Positions 1 to 6,269 of a stretch of DNA of 47,525 bases are shown piece after piece. The notes beneath the pieces are model-generated. The model ran no database searches, was not told the DNA's origin, and saw only the letters and a program-made list of their open reading frames with translations. The translations under genes and the position numbers were made by a program. The first letter of the stretch is position 1. The number at the start of each line of letters is the position of its first letter. The DNA lies in contig JANLFN010000018.1 in the NCBI GenBank assembly GCA_024655885.1, positions 1 through 47,525 of the forward strand. Reading direction: 5' to 3'. Source of the DNA: Eubacteriales bacterium (lineage in GTDB: Bacteria; Bacillota; Clostridia; Acetivibrionales; JANLFN01).

Positions 1-94
1 AAGGATTTTTAAAACACACTTGTCCGAAACTAAGGGTATTTGAAAACTGCTGCTGCCTATTCTATAGGGTACATTTTAGACATTAGTGTATAAA

Positions 95-129
95 AATACC
101 GAAAACCCTTGAAATTCAAGGGTTTTCGG
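95..129 (-). terminator. Intrinsic terminator of tRNA-Ser(GGA)
   Basis: A 15-bp perfect inverted repeat (arms at 99-113 and 115-129) forms a strong hairpin. Read on the minus strand it is followed by a T-rich run (TATTTTTAT). It lies just downstream of the minus-strand tRNA-Ser, so it most likely ends that transcript. Confidence 0.75.
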
Positions 130-138
130 ACAAATTGA

Positions 139-229
139 TGGCGGAGAGTTAGGGATTCGAACCCTAGGTACAGTTTCCCGTACACATGATTTCCAGTCAT
201 GCCCCTTCGACCAGCTCGGACAACTCTCC
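139..229 (-). tRNA. tRNA-Ser (anticodon GGA)
   Basis: On the minus strand the gene opens with acceptor strand GGAGAGTT, which pairs with AACTCTCC before the discriminator base and an encoded CCA (139-141). It has the long variable arm of class II serine tRNAs, a GGTTCGAATCC T-arm, and an anticodon loop CTGGAAA giving anticodon GGA, which reads UCC/UCU. About 91 nt including CCA is normal for tRNA-Ser. A second tRNA-Ser (CGA) lies 4.2 kb away in the same orientation. The island between them is visibly decayed. Confidence 0.95.
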
Positions 230-239
230 ATTTTAAAGT

Positions 240-543
240 GCTCGTCTATAACTCAATATACGGCAAGAATGTCTTTATGCAGTTGTACACCATTTATTTT
301 ACTCTACCACTTATCCTCTATCTGCACGACTATTATATTTTAATGGAATGCTGGCCTTTTGTCAAGGCAGAATAAACCTTTATAAACTGGTTTTTACAGG
401 AATTCATCCTGCAAATTATAATGGAGAATAGCTTAATGTTGGGCTACTCTTACTTGTAAAAATATAAATTCAGAATTGGCAGATGAAATTTTAGTATATA
501 ATAGATATAGGGCTGAACTCATATTTGAAAGCAAGGTGTAATT
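240..543. other. AT-rich spacer without a recognised gene
   Basis: No ORF with a plausible start is visible. A TATAAT-like box near 496-504 followed by AAGGTG at 533-538 and GTG at 544 suggests that this once was the promoter and leader of a gene now interrupted by the transposase unit. Confidence 0.4.
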
Positions 544-560
544 GTGACTGTAATTAAGAG
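544..560 (+). pseudogene. Possible 5' stub of a gene cut by the IS
   Basis: An AAGGTG ribosome binding site precedes a GTG at 544 by about 5 bases. The reading frame (V-T-V-I-K-R) runs straight into the end of the transposase unit and stops within it. This looks like the first codons of a gene interrupted by insertion, but the stub is too short to identify. I cannot show that it belongs to the headless XRE gene on the other side of the IS. Confidence 0.25.
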
Positions 561-1854
561 GCCTATTTTAAAAATACCTCTATCTTTTTAGATTCAACAT
601 TAAATGTTGTGGAGGTATGATCATTCCGATATCCATAAGCTCTGCGTTTGATATTCTTCACCTTGTGGTTGTTACCCTCGGTCAGGCCGTTGGATATCCG
701 GTAATCGTAGTAGTTCAGAATATACGGCAGCCAGTTATCCAGGGTCTTACAGAAGGTTTTGAGTTCGGGAATATCATATTCTGCAACCAAGCCCTTATAA
801 TACTCGATGAAGGCGATTGCATCTTCTTTTGTTTCAAGATTGAAGAATTCCCTGAATTCTTCTTTTAGGTAATGCAACCCTTCTATCACAGGATACTTGG
901 TGCAGGCCAGGATCAGTGGTAGGGCTTCATCTCTTTTAAGATCCTCTACATTCTTTAAAAGTGCCCAGCGGATCTTGAAAACCTCTTGTTTCTTGCCGTA
1001 CTTTCGAATATGGTTTTGAATGTGCTTTCTTGCATTATCCGCACACTTACGGAAGTTCTGTGCCAGATGGAAGCGGTCAACTACCGGCTTGGCATTGGGG
1101 AAACACTCAAGGATAGAGTGGCAATAGCTGCGGCTCATATCTAACGAGACTGCTTCAACATTAAGCCTTACCTCTTCCGGCCATTCCTTAAGATAGGTAA
1201 TCACATCCTCCTTTTTTCTACCGGTTATCAAGGCGGCAACATTGCCTGTTTCCTGGTTATACACTACAGTATTGTAATTGTGTCCTTTCTTACGGGCAAT
1301 ATCGTCAATACCCAACAACCTTAAGGATTCAGGTTCCCTGGCTTCTAGCACGAATTGGGCATAGTGATTATATATCCCCTGGCACTTGCCTTCGCTGATA
1401 CCAGCAATTTCAGAAGCATTCTTGATGGTGTTCTTATGAGTGAGTATAAATACACGCTTCTCAAAAGCCACTGTTTGCCTCTGATACTTGCGGACGAAAT
1501 CAAATTGTTCATCAAATGGATGCTTAGGACCACAGTCACATATATAGCGTTTCTTTAAAAGCATAACAACCGTATCCATTCCCCAGATAGGCAAATGCTT
1601 TAAAGGCTGCCACCTGCGGTCATGCACATTCTGAGTTATCCTTCTACAGCGAGGACATACAGCAAAGTTATGAGCTGATGATGCGAACACCTGAAATATG
1701 CCATTATTTACATTGGTATAAAGTACCTCAATTCCTTGCAAGCTAATATGTTTTTCTATAAAATCATAGTTGGTTTTAACCATCCGATATCACCCCTTAT
1801 TTTGTTTTATTGGCGTATTTCAGAATAAACGGGATATCGGATTTTTTTGTACCC
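561..1854 (-). mobile_element. ISL3-family insertion sequence (ends approximate)
   Basis: The unit is one full-length ISL3-type transposase gene with short flanks. The promoter-side end probably lies at about 1854, where the minus strand begins GGGTACAAAAAAATCC. The other end is placed near 561 only because an interrupted reading frame and the transposase stop meet there. Its sequence (GGCCTATTTTAAAAATACC) matches the right end only loosely. No target-site duplication could be found, so the borders are tentative. The transposase frame is intact, so the element may still be active. Confidence 0.6.
563..1783 (-). CDS. ISL3-family transposase
   Basis: DDE transposase of 406 aa, the usual size for ISL3. 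The N-terminus carries a zinc-finger-like region with Cys43/Cys46 and Cys82/Cys84, then a basic HTH-like stretch around 105-145. The catalytic core shows the ISL3 hallmarks: an L-L-G-I-D-D motif near Asp160/161, a second acidic position near Asp215 (S-L-D-M-S-R) followed by V-V-D-R-F-H, and Glu369 in the T-E-G-N-N-H-K-V-K motif. It catalyses cut-and-paste movement of its own element. The start codon at 1783 is the natural one, and no frameshift is seen. It sits between a possible gene stub and a headless regulator, both likely casualties of insertion or later deletion. Confidence 0.93.
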   Translation of the reverse strand: MVKTNYDFIEKHISLQGIEVLYTNVNNGIFQVFASSAHNFAVCPRCRRITQNVHDRRWQPLKHLPIWGMDTVVMLLKKRYICDCGPKHPFDEQFDFVRKYQRQTVAFEKRVFILTHKNTIKNASEIAGISEGKCQGIYNHYAQFVLEAREPESLRLLGIDDIARKKGHNYNTVVYNQETGNVAALITGRKKEDVITYLKEWPEEVRLNVEAVSLDMSRSYCHSILECFPNAKPVVDRFHLAQNFRKCADNARKHIQNHIRKYGKKQEVFKIRWALLKNVEDLKRDEALPLILACTKYPVIEGLHYLKEEFREFFNLETKEDAIAFIEYYKGLVAEYDIPELKTFCKTLDNWLPYILNYYDYRISNGLTEGNNHKVKNIKRRAYGYRNDHTSTTFNVESKKIEVFLK

Positions 1855-1922
1855 TTTTTACCAACTCTTTGCCAAGGTGCTTTATGGAATTGTCAAGGAG
1901 CCACAAAATTTATCATTGAACC

Positions 1923-2198
1923 AAAAATAATAATCTAACACGAGAACAATTAGCAGAAAAAATAAACATATCACCCCGCTACCTGATGTCCATTGAAAAT
2001 GAAAATAAAAAGCCAAGTTATAATGTTCTTTTTCGCCTCATCCGCGAATTAGGCATTTCTGCTGATGCAATCTTCTTTCCTGAAAATAAATCCGCTAATA
2101 CCGAAGTAGAGCAGTTGACCCGGTTGCTTCGTCTGTGCGATGAGCGTGACCTTAAGATTGCAACAGCCACGGTGAAAGCTCTGCTGGATACCAAGTAG
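1923..2198 (+). pseudogene. Headless XRE-family HTH regulator
   Basis: From 1923 the frame reads T-R-E-Q-L-A-E-K-I-N-I-S-P-R-Y-L, a classic XRE helix-turn-helix (helices 2 and 3), then a C-terminal part ending at 2198. The frame is closed by a TGA at 1917-1919, so the first helix and the original start are missing. The internal ATG at 1986 would give 70 aa that lack most of the DNA-binding fold and have no ribosome binding site. The lost 5' end lies toward the ISL3 element about 70 bases away. This resembles small phage- or element-type repressors, and I infer a dead remnant. Confidence 0.7.
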
Positions 2199-2314
2199 CT
2201 AAAAATTGGATACCTAAGCACTATCGTTTCCTGATTGCAAATTGGAAAGCGGTGGTGTTTTTATATGCTTTTTGCATTTTAAATTTTTGTTCTGCCTGTT
2301 TCTCTTTACTATTC

Positions 2315-2350
2315 AAAATACAAAAACCTGCCGATAAACAAGGGCAGGTT
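2315..2350 (-). terminator. Terminator of the c-di-GMP riboswitch (expression platform)
   Basis: AACCTGCC (2325-2332) pairs with GGCAGGTT (2343-2350), and the minus strand continues into TTTTTGTATTTT. It begins 13 bases after the conserved 3' end of the aptamer, the usual position of the regulated terminator in GEMM-I switches. Confidence 0.8.
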
Positions 2351-2362
2351 AAATCCAAAACC

Positions 2363-2450
2363 TACGCGGCAGCCAGGCTATCATAATGCTTCCGCATCTT
2401 AGATCCTATGGCTTTGCGTCCTTGCCTTTCGGCAAGTTTGCCCTTAATAC
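2363..2450 (-). promoter_or_regulatory. c-di-GMP-I (GEMM-I) riboswitch, orphan
   Basis: The minus strand carries the GEMM-I signature: GGGCAAAC, a GAAA-capped P1b hairpin (TTGCC/GGCAA), then GGACGCAAAGCC, a second hairpin capped GGAA, and GATAGCCTGGCTGCCG at the 3' end. These are the positions that bind cyclic di-GMP and form the tetraloop-receptor contact. A terminator follows at once, so it acts in transcription. The gene it should control is missing: downstream on the minus strand there is no start with a ribosome binding site before the transposase unit. The ABC gene lies upstream of the switch, so the switch cannot control it. Confidence 0.93.
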
Positions 2451-2470
2451 AACTATATTAAATTTTGAAA

Positions 2471-3151
2471 TTAAATAATCGCGCCATCCTTGACGTTGAT
2501 GATTCGGTTGCTGTACTCTGCGGCATCGGCGGAGTGCGTTACCATAATAATCGTTTTATTGCTCTCCCTATTGATTTCCTGCAGAAGCTTCATAATTTCA
2601 GCGCCGGTCTTGCTGTCCAAATTTCCGGTCGGCTCATCCGCGAAAATAATTTCAGGGCTGCTTATAAGCGCTCTGGCAATCGCCACACGCTGCTGCTGTC
2701 CGCCCGACAATTCTCTTGGCGTATGCTTTCTCCTATCGGCAAGGCCGACGATTTCCAGAATGTCATTCATCTGCTTTTTATAATCCCTAACATTCTTTCC
2801 GTCCAAGAGAATGGGAAGAAGAATGTTTTCCTCCACATTCAAATTGGGAATCAGGTTATAAAACTGGAATACAAAGCCGATGCTTCTGCGCCGCATGATG
2901 CTTTTTTTATAGTCGTCAAACTTTGAAATGTCCTCGCCGCTTATAAATACACTTCCGCCTGTTGGGCTGTCCAGGCCTCCCAGGATATAAAGCAGGGTGC
3001 TTTTTCCGGAGCCGGACGGCCCCATAATGGATACAAATTCACCTTGCGCAATTTGCAGCGAGATATCCTTAAGAACTCTGATAACGGTATCTCCCATTCT
3101 GTATTCTTTCGTTATGTTTCTGCCTTCTATGATAATATGGTTGTTATTCAT
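2471..3151 (-). CDS. ABC transporter ATP-binding protein (MacB/LolD type)
   Basis: Complete 226-aa nucleotide-binding subunit that powers an FtsX-type permease. It has Walker A G-P-S-G-S-G-K-S-T (44-52), Q-loop Gln96, signature L-S-G-G-Q-Q-Q-R (148-155), Walker B I-I-F-A-D-E (168-173) and switch His206. The insert after the Q-loop (Y-N-L-I-P-N-L-N-V-E-E-N) and the G-N-L-D motif are typical of the MacB/LolD/BceA group, which handles lipoproteins, peptides or envelope stress. The permease gene lies 18 bases upstream in the same direction but is truncated. The pair is therefore probably not functional even though this subunit looks intact. The substrate cannot be told. Confidence 0.92.
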   Translation of the reverse strand: MNNNHIIIEGRNITKEYRMGDTVIRVLKDISLQIAQGEFVSIMGPSGSGKSTLLYILGGLDSPTGGSVFISGEDISKFDDYKKSIMRRRSIGFVFQFYNLIPNLNVEENILLPILLDGKNVRDYKKQMNDILEIVGLADRRKHTPRELSGGQQQRVAIARALISSPEIIFADEPTGNLDSKTGAEIMKLLQEINRESNKTIIMVTHSADAAEYSNRIINVKDGAII

Positions 3152-3169
3152 ATGTAAGCCTCCTATAAT

Positions 3170-3922
3170 CTATTCAAATTTTATTTCTTCCACAAGCTGC
3201 ATTTTGGATCCTTTCAAAATCGGTATGACAGAGCCGATCAAAGTAATGATGATTCCCGCGAGGCCGGCCATGATAAATACACCGGCATCAAGCTCAGGTT
3301 CCACGGAAATCCTTGGACCCGCCACAATAAATATTGTCTTTATCTCCATATATGAAACAAAAAGCCCAACTGCCGCGCCGATTAACCCAGATGTAAAGCC
3401 TTCTGTCATTGTCATTTTGACATTCTGCCTGTTGCTCAGGCCGACAGATTTGTACATGGCGATGGCGCGTCTCTTTTGGATGTAATTGATGAGCAGATTA
3501 TTGATAATTCCTATAGCGGCAAGCAGCAGGATGAAATAAGTCAGCTTGTGCATCGGCTCCAAAAATGAATTGACAGTGCTCAGGGCGTCATTGTTGAATT
3601 CCTCAACCGTACGGCTCCAATTTGACTTGTTTCCGAACAAATTGCGGATCTGTGCCATTACGGCATCCGGATCAGCGGCAGTATAGGTAAGCATCCCATA
3701 ATTCTCCACGCCAAAGTCGCTTTCAGCATACCTGGCGGGAATTATGGCCTCGGAATTGTCAGCCCTTGATTGAAAACTGCCGACGACTTTATACTCGTGT
3801 ACTTTACCGTCACAGCTCAATCTGATTGTATCTCCTATATTTACCTTGCGCTGTTTTAAGCAGTCTTCACTAAGCAGAATGTTCCTCTTCAGCGAGTAGC
3901 AAATCACCGGAAAACCCTGTAT
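3170..3922 (-). pseudogene. FtsX/MacB-type permease, 5'-truncated
   Basis: The C-terminal quarter to third of an FtsX-family ABC permease. It shows an extracytoplasmic end (I-L-L-S-E-D, then V-N-I-G-D-T), then three membrane segments around residues 120-145, 165-190 and 210-235, with the conserved cytoplasmic R-R-A-I-A-M-Y-K-S-V-G-L-S loop that contacts the ATPase. Full MacB/BceB-type permeases run 400 to over 800 aa. Here only 245 aa remain, from a GTG at 3907, and the frame is closed by a TGA at 3923-3925. No ribosome binding site precedes the GTG. A deletion has removed the first membrane helix and most of the external domain. Confidence 0.8.
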
Positions 3923-3965
3923 TCAAGCCGTTTTTCAGGCTCTTATTTATTTTTTACATTTTGCA

Positions 3966-4151
3966 TCAATACCACGCACTCAACATGGTTTGCAAGAGTG
4001 AAGCATTCCATTTCAAATTGTCTACCGTTTCAAGCAATGGGGCGGTCGTGGCCCCGGAGATGAGGTTGATTTTGTCCTGGCTGATTTCATTTTTTGAACT
4101 GAGGATGCCCTTGTTTATGAGCGCGTCATAGTTGATGCTATTTTCGTTCAT
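3966..4151 (-). CDS. 61-aa peptide with an SGAT motif, function unknown
   Basis: ATG at 4149-4151 is preceded by AAAGGAGG at 8-base spacing, far better than the upstream ATG at 4199, which gives 77 aa. The product is hydrophilic at first, then carries D-K-I-N-L-I-S-G-A-T-T-A and ends in S-A-W-Y. The I-S-G-A-T run resembles the C-terminal motif of FMN-binding (RnfG/NqrC-like) domains, where the Thr carries covalent flavin. The remaining parts of that domain are absent, so it may be a remnant, or a short secreted or modified peptide tied to the ABC genes behind it. No membrane segment or signal peptide is visible. The function is not known. Confidence 0.6.
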   Translation of the reverse strand: MNENSINYDALINKGILSSKNEISQDKINLISGATTAPLLETVDNLKWNASLLQTMLSAWY

Positions 4152-4226
4152 GGTCTTTGCCTCCTTTGCAATCACACGTTTTTCCTTGTTTTTTCCCATA
4201 GGCTTTTATAGCCGTCCGCACAGTTT

Positions 4227-4320
4227 GATAACATTTTTACAACAATTCTTGAAGATCATTGTTACACATATGGAATAAAAAGGATGGATTTTGATAACAA
4301 TTTAGATAACATTAATAACA
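4227..4320. repeat. Cluster of GATAACA-type direct repeats
   Basis: GATAACA occurs at 4227-4233, 4293-4299 and 4305-4311, with a variant AATAACA at 4314-4320, all in one orientation and upstream of the 61-aa gene. The spacing of the last copies (12 and 9 bases) suggests a regulator binding region, although simple AT-rich sequence cannot be excluded. Confidence 0.35.
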
Positions 4321-4362
4321 ATTAGGGCAGGGGATTCTTTTTCCGCCATGAGAAGGACATGA

Positions 4363-4398
4363 AAAAACCCACACAAACGTAGTGTTTATGCGGGTTTC
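4363..4398 (-). terminator. Intrinsic terminator of tRNA-Ser(CGA)
   Basis: Minus-strand AAACCCGCATAAAC pairs imperfectly with GTTTGTGTGGGTTT and is followed by a T-run (TTTTTTC). It lies 12 bases past the CCA end of tRNA-Ser(CGA). Confidence 0.7.
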
Positions 4399-4409
4399 CG
4401 CGTTCTGAA

Positions 4410-4498
4410 TGGCGGAAGAGGTGGGATTCGAACCCACGGTACGTTTCCGTACACCTGATTTCGAGTCAGGCCCGTTATGACCGCTTCGATACTCTTCC
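4410..4498 (-). tRNA. tRNA-Ser (anticodon CGA)
   Basis: Acceptor GGAAGAG pairs with CTCTTCC, and CCA is encoded at 4410-4412. There is a long variable arm (TGTACGGAAACGTACC), a GGTTCGAATCC T-arm, and an anticodon loop CTCGAAA, giving anticodon CGA for UCG codons. Two truncated copies of serine tRNAs lie immediately upstream on the same strand, and tadA follows them. Confidence 0.95.
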
Positions 4499-4530
4499 GT
4501 GTATAATTATTCAGTTTTTTATGCACCCAT

Positions 4531-4578
4531 CACATGATTTCGAGTCAGGCCCGTTATGACCACTTCGATACCTCTCCA
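4531..4578 (-). pseudogene. Truncated tRNA-Ser copy (5' half, CGA type)
   Basis: The 5' half of a serine tRNA (GGAGAGGTATCGAAGTGG, then the D-arm and anticodon stem with loop CTCGAAA) matches the intact tRNA-Ser(CGA) nearly base for base. It breaks off after the anticodon arm: no variable arm, T-arm or acceptor 3' strand follows. It is a dead partial duplicate. Confidence 0.75.
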
Positions 4579-4593
4579 CATGAAATTGTGCTG

Positions 4594-4635
4594 CCTGCAT
4601 CTGATTTCCGGTCATGCGCCTCAGACCGGACCGGC
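4594..4635 (-). pseudogene. Second truncated tRNA-Ser copy (GGA type)
   Basis: Minus-strand bases read CCGGTCTGAGGCGCATGACC then GGAAATCAGATG. This matches the D-arm/anticodon region of tRNA-Ser(GGA) with several changes, and the loop still spells GGA. Both ends are lost. It overlaps the last codons of tadA, so the tadA C-terminus and stop are written in tRNA-derived sequence. Confidence 0.55.
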
Positions 4636-5103
4636 CATATCTCCGTATAGAGAACCTTGCCTATTTTTCTTTACAGCCCGCAGTTCCTTGAAAAAATCTT
4701 TCAAAATACCCGAGCACTTATCCTCCAGCAAGCCATATATAACTTCTACCTTGTGATTGAATTTTTCAACGCCCAGTACGTTTATTAACGAACCCACCGC
4801 ACCGGCTTTTGGATCTGCGGCTCCGATGTACAATCTGCGTATCCTTGACATTATCAGAGCGCCTGCGCACATGACACATGGTTCCAAAGTAACATACATG
4901 TCGCAATCGTTCAATCGCCAGCTGCCTATTTTTTTACAGGCTTTTCTTATAGCGGACATTTCTGCATGGAGTGTGGCGTCTTGTTTTGTTTCCCGCTCGT
5001 TGTGTGCCCGGGACAGTATTGCGCCGTCTTTTACAATAACTGCGCCAACCGGGGTTTCACCCTTTTTATATGCCTTTTTTGCTTCTTTTAGGGCCTCATT
5101 CAT
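4621..5103 (-). CDS. tadA: tRNA-specific adenosine deaminase TadA
   Basis: Converts wobble A34 of tRNA-Arg(ACG) to inosine in the cytoplasm. The 160-aa product shows the cytidine/deoxycytidylate deaminase zinc site: H-A-E at 46-48 (proton-shuttle Glu48) and P-C-V-M-C at 75-79 (Cys76, Cys79). The Asn in A-H-N-E-R that contacts the anticodon is present. The ATG at 5103 is chosen because GAAGGG lies 4 bases upstream and the family alignment begins there. The longer frame to 5235 adds 44 unlikely residues. The last four residues and stop fall in a tRNA-Ser-like fragment. In Bacillus tadA lies next to ffs-dnaX; here those genes are 33 kb away. Confidence 0.93.
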   Translation of the reverse strand: MNEALKEAKKAYKKGETPVGAVIVKDGAILSRAHNERETKQDATLHAEMSAIRKACKKIGSWRLNDCDMYVTLEPCVMCAGALIMSRIRRLYIGAADPKAGAVGSLINVLGVEKFNHKVEVIYGLLEDKCSGILKDFFKELRAVKKNRQGSLYGDMAGPV

Positions 5104-5411
5104 AAACCCTTCATTCGATAAGGGTTTTGCTTGAGATTGTACGCCGGTCCCAAGTTTCAAATTACAGCCTCCAAAAACAAAAATGACGCGCACCGCTATA
5201 AATGTGTATCCAGAGAATAAGCATTTAGTGCACATCTATTATACTATAACATTTTGCCACAATCAAATAAATTTTTGAGGAAAATTATGCTTGGGGCTTT
5301 TGACCTATTATATAAGGCTTTAAGCCTATGATATACTTTAAAATAAAGCATATATTGTACAAGGGTGCCAAAGGCCAAGATTGATTGACTCCGTTTTTTT
5401 GCAAATTCCGT

Positions 5412-5439
5412 TTGCGAAATTTCATACAAATGTTATAAT
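5412..5439 (+). promoter_or_regulatory. Sigma-A-type promoter of the 54-aa gene
   Basis: TTGCGA (5412-5417) and TATAAT (5434-5439) are separated by 16 bases and lie 37 bases upstream of the small gene's ATG. Confidence 0.5.
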
Positions 5440-5475
5440 AATCGTACAAAGACTTAATTATGAGGTAGTAGTGGT

Positions 5476-5640
5476 ATGAGAACTGCTTTAAAAAAATATA
5501 GGGTCTGGTATAAAGCTGTAGGATCGTATACAAGGCAATGCGCCTATATAGAGGCATCGACAGCGGCCGATGCAAAAAAAATAGTTGAAGAGAGGATACC
5601 GGGAAGCAAGGTTGTGAAGGCCTGGCGAGTTGAGCAGTAA
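5476..5640 (+). CDS. 54-aa small basic protein, function unknown
   Basis: A short frame starting M-R-T-A-L-K-K-Y-R-V-W-Y and ending A-W-R-V-E-Q, with GAGG about 10 bases upstream and a promoter-like pair before it. The composition is a mix of Lys/Arg, aromatic and small residues. The pattern Y-K-A-V-G-S-Y then A-S-T-A-A-D-A-K-K-I-V-E-E suggests a small beta-strand plus an alpha-helix, as in dsRBD-like or YcfA-like miniature folds, but I do not recognise a family. No membrane segment is present. It stands alone, with a terminator about 270 bases downstream. Confidence 0.6.
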   Translation: MRTALKKYRVWYKAVGSYTRQCAYIEASTAADAKKIVEERIPGSKVVKAWRVEQ

Positions 5641-6269
5641 TCAGGCTGGAAATTCTATTCCTTCCAATCGCCCCTGTAAATTCGCCGGATTTGCTTTTTG
5701 ATAGTTCCTTTTACCTTATACGCCAGGCAGGTAAATTATATAGGCTTTTACTGTATTGTTCCAGGGGTTTATTCTCCAGCGGCAAAACTGTTTTATTACT
5801 ATTTACAGAATATTCATAGAATCTACACACTTTTTTAATATATAGATTGTAATATAAGACTAAATAAATCATTCTTTTTCTTTTTCCTCTACCCTATACT
5901 TACTATAGAAAGCCCCGGCATATGCCGGGGCTTTTGGCATCACTTCCTCAGGAAGTTTTGCTGTGCCTGCGGCTGCAAGCAATGGACCAGAATTGGTTTA
6001 AAAAGTGATAAAAATAAAGGATAATTGTGAAAACGGGTTTCATGCGTTGAGAATATTCAAATATGGGATTATGGCATTTTAGGAGCGCGTTCCCTGTTCG
6101 CCCGGGTCTATTTCTACCTGTCCGACATTACATATTTATTACAATTCCGTTAAAGTTCAGTTTCAATGGAGAAAAAACATCAATATTGTTATATTATGTA
6201 GATTGATAAAACACTGCATGAAATTTTCTGTTAGGGTTACACGAAAGATAAATGGAATGGGGTACTTAA
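5641..6269. other. Intergenic region with a palindromic terminator only
   Basis: No credible gene. It contains the symmetrical hairpin at 5910-5935. The rest up to 6269 is AT-rich, presumably the promoter and leader of the amidase. I see no riboswitch motif here. Confidence 0.5.
5910..5935. terminator. Strong palindromic terminator
   Basis: AAGCCCCGGCA and TGCCGGGGCTT form a perfect 11-bp stem with a 2-base centre, followed by TTTT on the plus strand and preceded by A-rich sequence, so it can work in either direction. Confidence 0.75.

Noticed and set aside
67-1854. GGGTACA at 67 as a left end matching GGGTACA at the right end of the ISL3 unit
   Set aside because: Only seven bases match, the element would then carry a tRNA gene and its terminator, and no target duplication is found.
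6000-6269. Leader of the amidase as a possible riboswitch
   Set aside because: I looked for c-di-AMP and c-di-GMP motifs, which are common before such genes; none is present.
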